Shown one piece after another: positions 52,686 through 62,164 of a stretch of DNA of 64,000 bases (position 1 is its first letter; the number at the start of each line of letters is the position of its first letter). The notes beneath the pieces are model-generated. The model was not told the origin of the DNA, ran no database searches, and saw only the letters and a list, made by a program, of their open reading frames with translations. The position numbers were made by a program, and so were the translations under genes. Source of the stretch: Microbacterium pseudoresistens (GTDB lineage Bacteria; Actinomycetota; Actinomycetes; Actinomycetales; Microbacteriaceae); the NCBI RefSeq assembly GCF_013409745.1, contig NZ_JACCBH010000001.1:1674001-1738000 (forward strand), read 5' to 3'.

Positions 52686-55600
52686 ATGGGAGCACCGAGG
52701 CGACGCGGGATCGTCGCGATCCTTGTCGTCATCGCACTGCTCGGGGCCGGCTTCGGCGTCGCCACCGTCGTCGGCGACGCGCTCGGCATCCGTGCCGAAC
52801 CGGCCCAGCGGATGGGCGGCGTCGCCGAACCGGCCACCGCTGCTCCTGCCACCCCCTCGCCGCGGCTCACGGTCGTGGAGGCCCCGCAGGACGAGCGGAT
52901 CCGCGTCGCCCTCGATGAGCTCGACGATGCGCAGGCCACGGCGGCGATCGACGGTGCGGCCACGCTCGCCGTCTCGGTGCCGGTGGGTGCCTCCGGTGCG
53001 GATGACACCGACGACACGTACCGCGTCGCCGGCTCCGCCGAGGCGCTGCGCATCGAAGCCGATACCGTCACGGGTGCGACGCGCGGCGTGTACGACCTCG
53101 CCGCCGCGATCCGGGCCGGGCGCGACGTGCGCGCGCTCATCGGCCAGACCGTCACCTCGCGCATGCCGCTGCGCATGGTCGATCTCGGCGCGGTGGGGGT
53201 CGCCGTCGATCCGGAGCAGTGGCGCCCCGGCACCGACTACTCCCACGCGTCCAAGGCCTTCGCCGACGTGTTCCTCCCCGAGGCGCCCTACATCGACCAG
53301 ACCGCGCTCGCCGCGGCATACGACGAGTTCGACGCCTATGTGCGACGCATGCTCGCCGAGGGATACAACGCCCTGGCTTTTCCTGGCTTCGTCGAGTTCG
53401 TGACCTTCTCCGGCGTCGACGGCGTGTACTCCGACGGCGACGAGCACATCGCCAAGGCGCTCGCCCTGCGCGAGGCGTTCGGGCCGTTCTGGGATCGTGC
53501 GCAGGAGCTGGGGATGAAGGTGTTCCTGCGCACCGACATGCTCACGCTGACCAGCCCGCTCGAGAGCTACCTGACCGACCGATTCGGCTCCCTCGACACG
53601 ACGAACCCCGACCTCTGGCAGTTATACGCCGCAGGGCTCGACGAGCTCTACGCCGCCGAGCCGTCGCTGGACGGCGTGCTCGTGCGCATCGGCGAGGCCG
53701 GGCGCGTATACGACGTCGAGGGCTGGGACTACTACTCCTCGCTGGCGGTGACCACGACGGATGCTGTGCGCGCCATGCTCACCGCGCTCACGGCGCAGGC
53801 CGAGGCGTCAGACCGCGAAGTGATCTTCCGCACCTGGAGCGTCGGCGTCGGCGCAGTGGGCGACATGCACACGGATACGGACTCGTACGAGGCCGTGCTG
53901 GGCGGCATCGACTCGCCCGCGCTCATCGTGTCGACGAAGTACACGCTCGGCGACTTCTACAGCTGGCTGCCCCTCAACGACACCCTGCTGCAGGGCGATC
54001 AGCGGCGGATCGTGGAGTTCCAGAGCCGTCGCGAGTTCGAGAACAACGGCGCCTTCCCCAACGATCTCGGCGCCGAATACCAGTGGGCGCTGCAGAAGCT
54101 CCTCGCCGGCAACGATCGCATCGAGGGCATCTGGGCGTGGGCGCAGGACGGCGGACCGTGGCGTGCGGGCCCCATGATCCTCTACGGCAAGGCCGGGTTC
54201 TGGCAGCTCGCCGACCTCAACGCACAGCTGGCCGTTCGCCTGGCCCGCGACCCCGACGGCGATCCGGGCGGGATCACCGTCGACTGGGCGCGGCAGTGGT
54301 TCTCCGACGATCCGGCGACGATCCAGGCGATCGCCGACGCCATGGCGCTCTCGCGCACCGCGATCGAACAGGGGCTGTACATCCCTCCGTTCGCCGAGCA
54401 GCGCGTGGCCGCGATCGGGCTCGAGCCGCCGCCGATGATGTGGATCTTCGAGTGGGACATCCTCACCGGCGACTCTGCCGTGCTCGACGTGATCTACAAG
54501 ATCTCGCGCGATCGCTTCGGCGAGGCCGTCGACGGGGGCGCGGCGGCATCGGACGCCGTGGAGCGGATGCGCACGCTCATCGCCGGCACGGATGCGGCGA
54601 CCTGGCGCGATCCCGAGCTGCGCACCCGCTTCCTGGGCGCGCTCGACTACGAGCAGGACACCCTCGATCTGCTCGGTCACTACCGCGCGATGGTGCTGCA
54701 GCAGGCGCGCTGGCACGACACCCTCTCCGGTGACGCCTACGCGGCCTGGCAGAGCGCCCGCGACGACTTCGAGACCGCCGCGGCGGCGCACCTGGCGACC
54801 TACGAGGGCGACGTCGACCATCCGGCCTACAACCTCGCGGCCGCGCAACTGGGCGTGGAGCGCGCCGACCGCGATCTCGCGATGTCGTGGTGCGCGCGCG
54901 TGCTGCTCGTGCTCGCCCTGACGTGGCTGGTGATCGGGATGATGTCGGCGCGGATGCGCATCGTCCGCCGTCCGGGAGCCGCCGCGGCCAGGGCGACGTG
55001 GCTCGCCTCGACCCGTCCCTGGCGTGCGGCCGAGTCGACGCTGGGGATGCTGTCGGCCGATCGGATGCTCCTGGTGGCCGTGCCGGGCGCCCTGCTCGTG
55101 GCCACGCGCGCCGTGCAGACCTCGATGCTGTCGTGGACGCACCTGGCGATCACGCTCGGCGCCTGGGCCGTGTTCGTCGCGGTGACGCTGCTGCTCTCGC
55201 GGCGGCACTCGCCCTGGCCGCTGCTGAGCGCGGTGGGCGGGGTGATCGTGCTGCGCTGCGTGCTCACGCTGTTCGCGCTCTCGTTCACCGGGCCCGGCGG
55301 TTACTGGTTCGCCTTCTGGACCGACCCTGTTCGCCGCTCGCTGTACATCACCATCGCCTTCGCCCTGTTCGTCTGGCTGTTCGTCGCGGCGGGGTGGGCG
55401 CTGGCCGCCACCCGGGGTGCGCGACGCGCGACGGGTGTCGTGCTCGCCGGGGTCGGGCTCGGGCTCGCCGTGCCCGCGGCGGTGATCGCGATCATCGGCC
55501 TGGAGCCGGCGATGACGCTGTGGAACGACGAGATGGGGCTGCTGCCGTGGGGGCTCTCGCGCATCCTCGGCATCACCGTGTACCTCGAGATCCCCGCCGC

Positions 55601-55715
55601 GACGGCCGCATACGCCGCCGGATTCGGCGCAGCGCTCGCGGCGTTCGGCCTGCTCCTCGCCCTCATCCCGTCGAAACGGGTGTCGGCGGGGCGACCTAGA
55701 CTCGAAGGGACATGA
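52686..55715 (+). CDS. Large membrane protein with GH67-like extracytoplasmic domain
   Basis: The 1009-aa protein has an N-terminal anchor helix at about 8-28, an outside domain of about 700 residues, then a helix near 740 and about five to six more membrane segments to the end. The outside domain recalls GH67-type alpha-glucuronidase layout: a small N-terminal alpha/beta part (about 60-160), then a TIM-barrel-like core (YVRRMLAEGYNALAFPGFVEF, VFLRTDMLTLT, VLVRIGEAGRVYDVEGWDYY, GIWAWAQDGGPWRAGPMIL). Catalytic residues are not certain, so enzyme activity is inferred only. It is leaderless, and its ATGA stop overlaps pcrA. Confidence 0.65.
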   Translation: MGAPRRRGIVAILVVIALLGAGFGVATVVGDALGIRAEPAQRMGGVAEPATAAPATPSPRLTVVEAPQDERIRVALDELDDAQATAAIDGAATLAVSVPVGASGADDTDDTYRVAGSAEALRIEADTVTGATRGVYDLAAAIRAGRDVRALIGQTVTSRMPLRMVDLGAVGVAVDPEQWRPGTDYSHASKAFADVFLPEAPYIDQTALAAAYDEFDAYVRRMLAEGYNALAFPGFVEFVTFSGVDGVYSDGDEHIAKALALREAFGPFWDRAQELGMKVFLRTDMLTLTSPLESYLTDRFGSLDTTNPDLWQLYAAGLDELYAAEPSLDGVLVRIGEAGRVYDVEGWDYYSSLAVTTTDAVRAMLTALTAQAEASDREVIFRTWSVGVGAVGDMHTDTDSYEAVLGGIDSPALIVSTKYTLGDFYSWLPLNDTLLQGDQRRIVEFQSRREFENNGAFPNDLGAEYQWALQKLLAGNDRIEGIWAWAQDGGPWRAGPMILYGKAGFWQLADLNAQLAVRLARDPDGDPGGITVDWARQWFSDDPATIQAIADAMALSRTAIEQGLYIPPFAEQRVAAIGLEPPPMMWIFEWDILTGDSAVLDVIYKISRDRFGEAVDGGAAASDAVERMRTLIAGTDAATWRDPELRTRFLGALDYEQDTLDLLGHYRAMVLQQARWHDTLSGDAYAAWQSARDDFETAAAAHLATYEGDVDHPAYNLAAAQLGVERADRDLAMSWCARVLLVLALTWLVIGMMSARMRIVRRPGAAAARATWLASTRPWRAAESTLGMLSADRMLLVAVPGALLVATRAVQTSMLSWTHLAITLGAWAVFVAVTLLLSRRHSPWPLLSAVGGVIVLRCVLTLFALSFTGPGGYWFAFWTDPVRRSLYITIAFALFVWLFVAAGWALAATRGARRATGVVLAGVGLGLAVPAAVIAIIGLEPAMTLWNDEMGLLPWGLSRILGITVYLEIPAATAAYAAGFGAALAAFGLLLALIPSKRVSAGRPRLEGT
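55697..55702 (+). promoter_or_regulatory. Possible -10 box of the pcrA promoter
   Basis: TAGACT lies 9 bases before ATG 55712, slightly further than at other leaderless genes here. It falls inside the end of the preceding gene. Confidence 0.4.
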
Positions 55716-58186
55716 CCGACGCCCCCCTCCTCGCCCCCGGAAACACCGGATCCGCCCGTCCCGGCAGTTCGGACCATTCCGACGCGGATCTCCTCGCGGG
55801 GCTGAACCCGCAGCAGCTCGACGCCGTGACCTACCGCGGCTCCGCCCTGCTCATCGTCGCCGGTGCCGGCTCGGGCAAGACGAGCGTGCTCACCCGTCGC
55901 ATCGCCCTGCTGCTGCGCCGCAGGGAGGCCTGGCCCAGCCAGATCCTCGCGATCACTTTCACGAACAAGGCGGCGGGTGAGATGCGCGAACGCGTCGCCC
56001 AGCTCGTCGGCGACGTGTCGCGCGGCATGTGGATCTCGACGTTCCACTCCGCCTGCGTGCGCATCCTGCGTCGTGAGGCCGAGCGCTTCGGGTTCACCAA
56101 GGCGTTCACCATCTACGACTCCGGCGACTCGCGCGCGCTCATCAAGCGGCTCGTCAAAGAGCACGAGGCGGATGCCTTCGGCTTCACACCTGCGGCGGTG
56201 CAGTCGCGCATCTCCAAGCTCAAGAACGAGCTGCAGGATGCCGAGTCGTTCGCCCGGCAGGCGAACCTCGCCGATCCCGCCGAGCGGGTGTTCTCGGAGG
56301 TGTTCGGCGACTACCAGCGCTCGCTGCAGAAGGCCAACGCCTTCGACTTCGACGACCTCATCGGGCAGACCGTGTTTCTGTTCCGCGCCTTCCCCGAGGT
56401 CGCCGACACGTACCGCCGCCGGTTCCGGCACATCCTCATCGACGAGTATCAGGACACCAACCACGCGCAGTACTCGCTCATCCACGAGCTCACCCGTCCT
56501 CTCAGCGGCAAGGGGGCGGCGCCCGAACCGTATGCCTCGAACGGCATGATGATCTTCGAGCCCGAGCCGCAGACCGCGCCCGATGCCGGTGGCGAGGGCG
56601 CCTCGCTCACCGTCGTCGGCGACTCCGACCAGTCGATCTACGCCTTCCGCGGCGCCGACATCCGCAACATCAGCGAGTTCGAGCGCGACTTCCCCGGAGC
56701 CAAGGTGGTGCTGCTGGAGCAGAACTACCGCTCGACGAACAACATCCTCCAGGCCGCCAACGCCGTCATCGGCAACAACTTCGACCGCAAGGAGAAGAAG
56801 CTGTGGAGCGACCGCGGCGCGGGCGAGAAGATCGTCGGCTTCACCGGCTACTCGCAGCACGACGAGGCGCAGTTCGTGGCCGATGAGGTCGATGCGCTGC
56901 ACCGGGACGGCATGCCGTATTCCGAGATGGCGGTGTTCTACCGCACCAACTCGCAGTCGCGCGCGCTGGAGGAGATCCTCATCCGCGCGGCCGTGCCGTA
57001 CAAGATCATGGGCGGCACCAAATTCTACGAGCGCGCCGAGATCAAGGATGCCCTGGCCTACCTCGTCGCCGTCGCCAACCCCGCCGATGACATGGCGGTG
57101 CGCCGCATCCTCAACCGGCCCCGCCGCGGCATCGGCGACGTCACCGAGACGACGATCGCCCGCTTCGCCGAGGAGCACGAGCTGTCGTTCCGCGACGCGC
57201 TCGCGCATCCGGCCGAGCTCGGGGTGGGGCCCAAGATCCAGGCCGCGATCGGGCAGCTCGATGCCGTGCTCACCGAGGCGAGCGCGATCATGCTGCCCGC
57301 GACAGGCGACGTGCCGCCGCCTACGGTGGTCGCCGAGGGCCTCACCCTGCTGCTGTCGAAGAGCGGGTATATGGATGCGCTGCGCGCCAGCCGTGACCCG
57401 CAAGACGAAGCGCGTCTGGAGAACCTCGACGAGCTCATCGCCGTGACGCGCGAGTTCGCGCGCAACAACCCCGAGGGAACGGTCGCCGACTTCCTCACCG
57501 AGGTCGCCCTCGTCTCCGACGCCGACGACCTCGACGACTCCTCGGGCGTCGTCTCGCTCATGACGATGCACACCGCGAAGGGTCTCGAGTTCGACGCCGT
57601 GTTCGTCACCGGCGTGGAGGAAGACCTCATCCCGCACCGCATCTCGGCCGGAGAGCCGGGTGGGCCGCAGGAGGAGCGCCGGCTGTTCTATGTCGGCATC
57701 ACCCGCGCACGCACCCGCCTGCACCTGTCTCTCGCGATGACCAGGGCGCAGTTCGGCGAGGTGTCGGTGGCGATGCCGAGCCGGTTCCTGCAGGAGATCC
57801 CCGCCGAGCTGATCGACTGGCGCCAGTCGCCCGGCGATATCAACTCGCGGGGATCGCGGACGCTCGGCGGGCGGGGCGGATTCGGGGGTTCGGGTTTCGG
57901 CGGATCGGGTCGCGACCGCTTCGCCCCGCGCGAGCTCGCGAAGAGCGACCGGCTGAAGCCGCTGTCGACCGCGATGGACAAGTTCCCCAACCGCGTCACC
58001 GGCAAGGTGCGCGACAACGGCGACCTCGAGTTGTCGGCGGGAGACCGCATCCGCCACGACGACTTCGGCGAGGGCCGCGTGGACCAGGTGACCGGCGAGG
58101 GGGCCAAGCGCGTCGCTCACGTGCGGTTCGACAGCGCCGGGATGAAGAAGCTGCTCATCAAGATCGCCCCGATCACGAAGCTCTGA
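55712..58186 (+). CDS. pcrA: ATP-dependent DNA helicase PcrA/UvrD
   Basis: The 824-aa superfamily 1A helicase unwinds DNA 3' to 5' in repair and replication restart. Motifs in order are Q-motif LNPQQLDAVTY, Walker A VAGAGSGKTSVLTRRI, AITFTNKAAGEM, Walker B ILIDEYQDTNHAQY, DSDQSIYAFRGADI, EQNYRST, TMHTAKGLEFD and FYVGITRARTRLHLS. A Gly/Arg linker (GGRGGFGGSGFGGSGRDRF) precedes the C-terminal Tudor-like domain (GDRIRHDDFGEGRV), which binds RNA polymerase in PcrA. An insert of about 25 residues before SLTVVGDSDQ is variable. Confidence 0.97.
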   Translation: MTDAPLLAPGNTGSARPGSSDHSDADLLAGLNPQQLDAVTYRGSALLIVAGAGSGKTSVLTRRIALLLRRREAWPSQILAITFTNKAAGEMRERVAQLVGDVSRGMWISTFHSACVRILRREAERFGFTKAFTIYDSGDSRALIKRLVKEHEADAFGFTPAAVQSRISKLKNELQDAESFARQANLADPAERVFSEVFGDYQRSLQKANAFDFDDLIGQTVFLFRAFPEVADTYRRRFRHILIDEYQDTNHAQYSLIHELTRPLSGKGAAPEPYASNGMMIFEPEPQTAPDAGGEGASLTVVGDSDQSIYAFRGADIRNISEFERDFPGAKVVLLEQNYRSTNNILQAANAVIGNNFDRKEKKLWSDRGAGEKIVGFTGYSQHDEAQFVADEVDALHRDGMPYSEMAVFYRTNSQSRALEEILIRAAVPYKIMGGTKFYERAEIKDALAYLVAVANPADDMAVRRILNRPRRGIGDVTETTIARFAEEHELSFRDALAHPAELGVGPKIQAAIGQLDAVLTEASAIMLPATGDVPPPTVVAEGLTLLLSKSGYMDALRASRDPQDEARLENLDELIAVTREFARNNPEGTVADFLTEVALVSDADDLDDSSGVVSLMTMHTAKGLEFDAVFVTGVEEDLIPHRISAGEPGGPQEERRLFYVGITRARTRLHLSLAMTRAQFGEVSVAMPSRFLQEIPAELIDWRQSPGDINSRGSRTLGGRGGFGGSGFGGSGRDRFAPRELAKSDRLKPLSTAMDKFPNRVTGKVRDNGDLELSAGDRIRHDDFGEGRVDQVTGEGAKRVAHVRFDSAGMKKLLIKIAPITKL

Positions 58187-58225
58187 GCGGGCGGAGCGTG
58201 CCGAAACGTCATGAGACGGGCAGGT

Positions 58226-58231
58226 TAGGCT
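58226..58231 (+). promoter_or_regulatory. -10 box of leaderless promoter for the SseB protein
   Basis: TAGGCT is followed by 6 bases and ATG 58238. Confidence 0.6.
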
Positions 58232-58237
58232 GGCGCG

Positions 58238-59377
58238 ATGGGTCTTTTCTCGCGCCGTAAGAAGAACGACGACGTCCCCGCTGCGGTCGAGGAGGTCGCG
58301 GAGACACAGGCCGCCGGGGAAGCGACTCCTGCCTCCGTGCCGGAGGAAGCCGCGGCCGCAGACGTCACTCCCGCGGTGGACATCACCCCCGCAGTAGACA
58401 TCTCCGTGCAGTCGTTCCGCGGACTCGGGGCCCCCGCCGGCCCCGCCACCGCGCCGCCGCCCGGCCCGGGCGAGACCGCCGCCGCATCCTCCGCCGATGT
58501 CGCTGCGGCCACGCATCCGGTGCGTCCCACGCTTCCGCTGGCGCCGGCCGAACCTCCGGCGTCCCACGAATCGATCCCGGGGATGAAGGACAACGTGCTG
58601 CTGCGCGCCGCGCTCGCCGAGATCGGCGAGGGCGCGAGCAACGAGCAGCTGCTCGGCGTGCTGCGTCAGCTGCTGCAGGGGCAGCTCTTCCTGCGGGTGC
58701 AGGGCGATGCGGGCCAGCAGATCCGCGACGGCCAGCCGCTCGCCATCGGCATCCTCAAAGACGGCGAGCGCACGTTCATGCTCGCCTTCAGCTCGGCCGC
58801 CGCCGTGCGCGATTCGGTGCGGGGCGAGCAGGATGCGGCGCAGACATCGGTGGTGGCGCAACCCGTGCGCGACGTACTGCGCCAGGTCGTAGCCGGTTCG
58901 TTCGCGGGCCTCGTGATCGACACGGCATCCGCCCCGCACCGCGTCGTCTTCCCCCGGGAGGCGCTGGAGAAGGCGCTCGAGCAGGCCGATCCGGAGTTCA
59001 CCCTGAAGACACTCGTGTCGGCGCCGCGCGAGGCCGACACCGAGGTGAAGGTCGGCACCGCCTTGGCCACCGCGCGCTTCTGGGTGGCGGTGAGCCAAGC
59101 CGCCGACGACGGGCAGTTCGGTGTGGCCGAGGCTCGTACGCCCGACGGGTCGCGCTTCCTGCAGATCTTCTCCCACCCGCTGGAGGTCACGGCGCTGGGT
59201 CGCGGAGACCGGCCGATGCCGTTCACGGGCGAGCAGATCGGCAAGGTGCTCTCGGGCCACGACGAGCTCACCGGCGTGCTGCTGGACCCTGCAGGGCCGA
59301 CCATCGCCGTGCGCCGGGATGCGCTCGCGCCGGTGCTCGCGCTGGCCGCCGCGGCGGATGCGGTCGAAGGAGACTGA
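58238..59377 (+). CDS. SseB family protein
   Basis: The 379-aa protein begins with basic MGLFSRRKKND and an Ala/Pro/Glu-rich disordered region of about 115 residues. The rest holds two SseB-type units: NVLLRAALAEIGEGASNEQLLGVLRQLLQGQLFLRV and QPLAIGILKDGERTFMLAFSS, then READTEVKVGTALATARFWVAVSQA and DGSRFLQIFSHPLEV, quoted in part. SseB domains are found in many actinobacteria without a defined role; the name comes from enhanced serine sensitivity in E. coli. It has its own leaderless promoter. Confidence 0.82.
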   Translation: MGLFSRRKKNDDVPAAVEEVAETQAAGEATPASVPEEAAAADVTPAVDITPAVDISVQSFRGLGAPAGPATAPPPGPGETAAASSADVAAATHPVRPTLPLAPAEPPASHESIPGMKDNVLLRAALAEIGEGASNEQLLGVLRQLLQGQLFLRVQGDAGQQIRDGQPLAIGILKDGERTFMLAFSSAAAVRDSVRGEQDAAQTSVVAQPVRDVLRQVVAGSFAGLVIDTASAPHRVVFPREALEKALEQADPEFTLKTLVSAPREADTEVKVGTALATARFWVAVSQAADDGQFGVAEARTPDGSRFLQIFSHPLEVTALGRGDRPMPFTGEQIGKVLSGHDELTGVLLDPAGPTIAVRRDALAPVLALAAAADAVEGD

Positions 59378-59536
59378 TCCGCCGCCCTCGTGCGGGATCG
59401 CGCGAGGTTGCGGGATTGTGATGATGCGATATTGCGCGGTGCGCAGGCGTATCGGATGATGAGTGCAACGCCCCGGGGAGGGGGCGATTTCGCATGTGGC
59501 TCCGAAGGAGGAGTCGAGTCCTGAAAGGGGACGCTC

Positions 59537-60154
59537 ATGTCTGACAGCAACAACCGTCGGAAGGTGCTCGCCGTACTGGCCGGAGGACTCGTCCTCGGTG
59601 TCGGCGCCGCCGTGACCCTGGCCGCGTGGAACGACTCCGAGTTCGCCACCGGAACGTTCACGGCCGGTGCGTTCAACCTCGAGGGGGCGACCGATGGCGC
59701 GGGCGGCACGTACTCCGATCACAACGTCGACGAGGGAGACTCGGCGGCGACCCTGACCTTCACGACGCCGCTGGCGGGCAACCTCTCGCCGACCGACGTC
59801 GTGTACGCGCCGTTCTGGGTGCGCCTGGACGACACGACGACCTCGAATGCCGCCCTCGTCGCCGCGTCGGCGACCGGCACGGGAGACAATGCCGAGAACA
59901 TCTCGTACGCGGTGTACTCGATCGGCGCAGCGGCGACCTGCGACGCGACCGCCGTCACGGGCGGCACTCTCGTCGCCTCGGGCACCGATCTCACCGACTT
60001 CACCGCAGGCAGTTCGGTCGCGCTCGCGAAGGGCGCCGCCGTGGGCACGGCGGGCGCTCCGGCACAGCTCTGCTTCGTGGCGACCGCGGGTGCGGACCTC
60101 GTCGAGGGCGAGGCGGCGACCGCGACCTGGAAGTTCACGGCGACCTCGAACTAG
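59537..60154 (+). CDS. SipW-dependent-type surface protein 1 (alternate signal peptide)
   Basis: The 205-aa protein starts with the alternate signal peptide typical of SipW substrates: RRKVLAVLAGGLVLGVGAAVTLAAWNDSEFATGTFTAG (in part), where the AAWNDSE junction is diagnostic. The mature part is a small beta-rich, Thr/Ala/Gly-rich domain with two Cys (ATCDAT and QLCFVAT) likely disulfide-linked. It resembles TasA/CalY-like or actinobacterial fibre subunits. Two ribosome-site-like stretches (GAAGGAGGAG and GAAAGGGG) precede ATG 59537. It is the first gene of the SipW cluster. Confidence 0.85.
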   Translation: MSDSNNRRKVLAVLAGGLVLGVGAAVTLAAWNDSEFATGTFTAGAFNLEGATDGAGGTYSDHNVDEGDSAATLTFTTPLAGNLSPTDVVYAPFWVRLDDTTTSNAALVAASATGTGDNAENISYAVYSIGAAATCDATAVTGGTLVASGTDLTDFTAGSSVALAKGAAVGTAGAPAQLCFVATAGADLVEGEAATATWKFTATSN

Positions 60155-60245
60155 CGGCATGCGCACTCGGCGCCAGTAGCGGGATGCGCGACGGCTGCGC
60201 TCCCGCCGAATCCGCGCGCTGCTGGCCGGCGGCGCGGTCTTCGGC

Positions 60246-60773
60246 GTGGGCGCTGCCATGACCCTCGCGGCCTGGAACGACTCCGAATACGGAGCGGCGT
60301 CGTTCCAGGCGGGCACGTTCGACATCGTCGGATCGACCGACGGCTCGACCTTTGCCGATCACGCAACGGCGGGCGCCGCGGCCGGGCTCGTGTTCCAGCT
60401 CGCCGCGCCGACGAACATGATGCCCGGCACGGTCACGCACGCGCTGTTCAGCGTGAAGAACCAGGGGTCCGTCGACGGGCATGTGCAGCTGGTCGTCGAC
60501 TCGTCGTCGGGGACGCTCTCGCCATATCTCACCTACGGGGTGCGCCTCATCGCGGGCACGGCGTGCAATGCCACGACCTACGCCGCTGGCGCCGCGGTGA
60601 TCGGCGACGGCACGGCATTGAGTGCGGGGTCGTCGAACACGCAGGGACTCGCCGCCGGGGCCACGGTGAACTACTGCTTCGCAGTGACCCTTCCCGCAAC
60701 GGCCGGCAACGGTGCCCAGGGCGGGACGCTCAGTCAGGTGTGGCGCGTCGCCGGCGAATCCGGAGCGGGATGA
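60246..60773 (+). CDS. SipW-dependent-type surface protein 2, signal peptide interrupted by a stop codon
   Basis: The 175-aa frame contains GAAMTLAAWNDSEYGAASFQAGTFDI, matching the signal junction of protein 1, and a mature beta-rich domain with two Cys (ACNATT and NYCFAV). The first part of the signal (RRIRALLAGGAVFGVGAAMT) is encoded upstream in frame, but the only ATG, at 60159, is followed by TAG as codon 7 (60177-60179). From 60180 to GTG 60246 there is no standard start. GTG 60246 would delete most of the hydrophobic core. The gene is therefore probably non-functional, or uses an unusual start. Confidence 0.65.
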   Translation: MGAAMTLAAWNDSEYGAASFQAGTFDIVGSTDGSTFADHATAGAAAGLVFQLAAPTNMMPGTVTHALFSVKNQGSVDGHVQLVVDSSSGTLSPYLTYGVRLIAGTACNATTYAAGAAVIGDGTALSAGSSNTQGLAAGATVNYCFAVTLPATAGNGAQGGTLSQVWRVAGESGAG

Positions 60774-60853
60774 GCGGGCGCTGATCCTGCGGGCAGGTCT
60801 ATGGCCCGAGACGGATGCCGGACGAGGAGAAGACGGGAGAGGAGGAGCCGAGG

Positions 60854-61474
60854 ATGTCGGCACCGACCACGCGACGCGAGCTGCGAGAGCAGCGGGCCAC
60901 GGCTGGCGAGCACGCGACGCCCGCTGTCGCGCCCTCCGTCCGCGTGCCGCGCGCGCACTCCGTGCTCGCCGACCTGCTGCTGTGGGTCGCCGCGATCGCG
61001 GGGGTCATCTGCCTCGTCCTCGTGATCCTCGCCTTCAGCGCGAACATCACGCTCATCATGTTCCGCACCGGGTCGATGGCGCCCACGATCCCGACCGGAT
61101 CGGTGGCGGTCGTGCAGCGCATCCCGGCATCCGAGATCGCCGTCGGCGACGTCGTGACGGTGGATCGGCAGGGCGAGCTGCCGGTGACGCACCGAGTGCG
61201 CTCGGTCGAGCCGGGATCCACCGACGCGCAGCGGGTGATCGTGCTGCGGGGCGATGCGAACGTCGATGACGACCCGTTCCCGTACACGGTGGAGTCGGTG
61301 CGGATCGTGCGCTTCGCGATTCCGGGGCTCGCGCCGGTGATCGTCACCCTCGGCAACCCGTTCGTGCTCGGGGCCATCACGATCGCGGCCGCGGGGCTGG
61401 TGGGATGGGCGTTCTGGCCGCGCGAGAGCGGCAGGCGGTCGCGCGAGCCCGACGAATCCGGGAGCGGATCATGA
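60854..61474 (+). CDS. sipW: Signal peptidase I, SipW (ER) type
   Basis: The 206-aa membrane protease has helices at about 50-75 and 165-185. The catalytic Ser is in MFRTGSMAPTIPTGS, and the general-base position is His in PVTHRVRSVE rather than the Lys of common bacterial signal peptidases; this Ser-His pair defines the archaeal/ER and SipW class. RGDANVDDDPFP is the third conserved box. I chose ATG 60854, which has GGAGGAG six bases upstream; ATG 60815 is possible. It is expected to mature the alternate-signal proteins encoded on both sides. Confidence 0.92.
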   Translation: MSAPTTRRELREQRATAGEHATPAVAPSVRVPRAHSVLADLLLWVAAIAGVICLVLVILAFSANITLIMFRTGSMAPTIPTGSVAVVQRIPASEIAVGDVVTVDRQGELPVTHRVRSVEPGSTDAQRVIVLRGDANVDDDPFPYTVESVRIVRFAIPGLAPVIVTLGNPFVLGAITIAAAGLVGWAFWPRESGRRSREPDESGSGS

Positions 61475-62130
61475 GGGGCGGGATGCGGGCGGCCGCGGCG
61501 CTGGCTGCCATGCTGGCGTTCAGTGTGATCGCCGCGACGCCGGCCGAAGCGGCGCCGACGACGGAAGTGGTGCAGGGGCGCTATCTGCGACTGGTGTCGA
61601 CGGCGGACTGGACCCAGGCGCTGCGGCTCACCCCCGGCAACCCCGTGCGCTGGGACATCGAGATCAGCGCCGCCGCCCCCGATCCCGGCACGGTGTCCGT
61701 GGGGATGAGCGCGTCCGGCGACACGGTGCTGCTCGTCGACGTGCGGCTGTGCGCCCGGGCGTGGCAGGGCGAGGAATGCCCCGGGGGTGCGGATGCGCTG
61801 CGCACCGACTGGGAGGTGCCGCGCGACGGCGCCGTCGCCGCGCTGACCACCTTCGCCGACGATGCCGTCGCCCACCTCCGGCTCGACGTGCGCCTGGGCG
61901 CTGCGGGAGCGATCGGCACGGCCGGGCCGGCGCCCACCGAGCTTCGGGTGCACGCCGACGGCATGGGCGATGGCGTGAGTGTCGGGCCGGGGCTCCCCGG
62001 CACCGGCGGCGCGATACCGTATCCGATCATCATCGGCGGCGGGGCTCTGCTCGCCGTCGGCACGGTCGTCGTCATCGCCACGGCCGTGCGCCGTCGCCGT
62101 GGCGACGAGGATGACGGGGGTGACGCGTGA
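61471..62130 (+). CDS. LPxTG-type cell-wall protein of the SipW cluster
   Basis: The 219-aa protein has a signal peptide ending PAEAAP near residue 30, a beta-rich domain with two Cys (LCARAWQGEEC), and a classical sortase tail: LPGTGG, a hydrophobic helix and RRRRGDEDD. It overlaps sipW by ATGA. It is a candidate wall anchor or base for the alternate-signal surface proteins in the same operon. I do not recognise the mature domain. Confidence 0.82.
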   Translation: MRGGMRAAAALAAMLAFSVIAATPAEAAPTTEVVQGRYLRLVSTADWTQALRLTPGNPVRWDIEISAAAPDPGTVSVGMSASGDTVLLVDVRLCARAWQGEECPGGADALRTDWEVPRDGAVAALTTFADDAVAHLRLDVRLGAAGAIGTAGPAPTELRVHADGMGDGVSVGPGLPGTGGAIPYPIIIGGGALLAVGTVVVIATAVRRRRGDEDDGGDA

Positions 62131-62164
62131 ATGCCCCCTTCCTCACCCGCGAACGCACGGCTTC

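Noticed and set aside
41979-60179. UAG recoding as an explanation for the two in-frame TAG codons
   Set aside because: TAG ends several intact genes here (coaA, dctM, the tsaD-adjacent membrane protein, the glycerophosphodiesterase, SipW substrate 1), so TAG is an ordinary stop.
55301-60325. A 1674-aa minus-strand open frame across pcrA and the SseB gene
   Set aside because: Antisense to pcrA with its complete helicase motifs; composition is typical of the third-position GC shadow frame.
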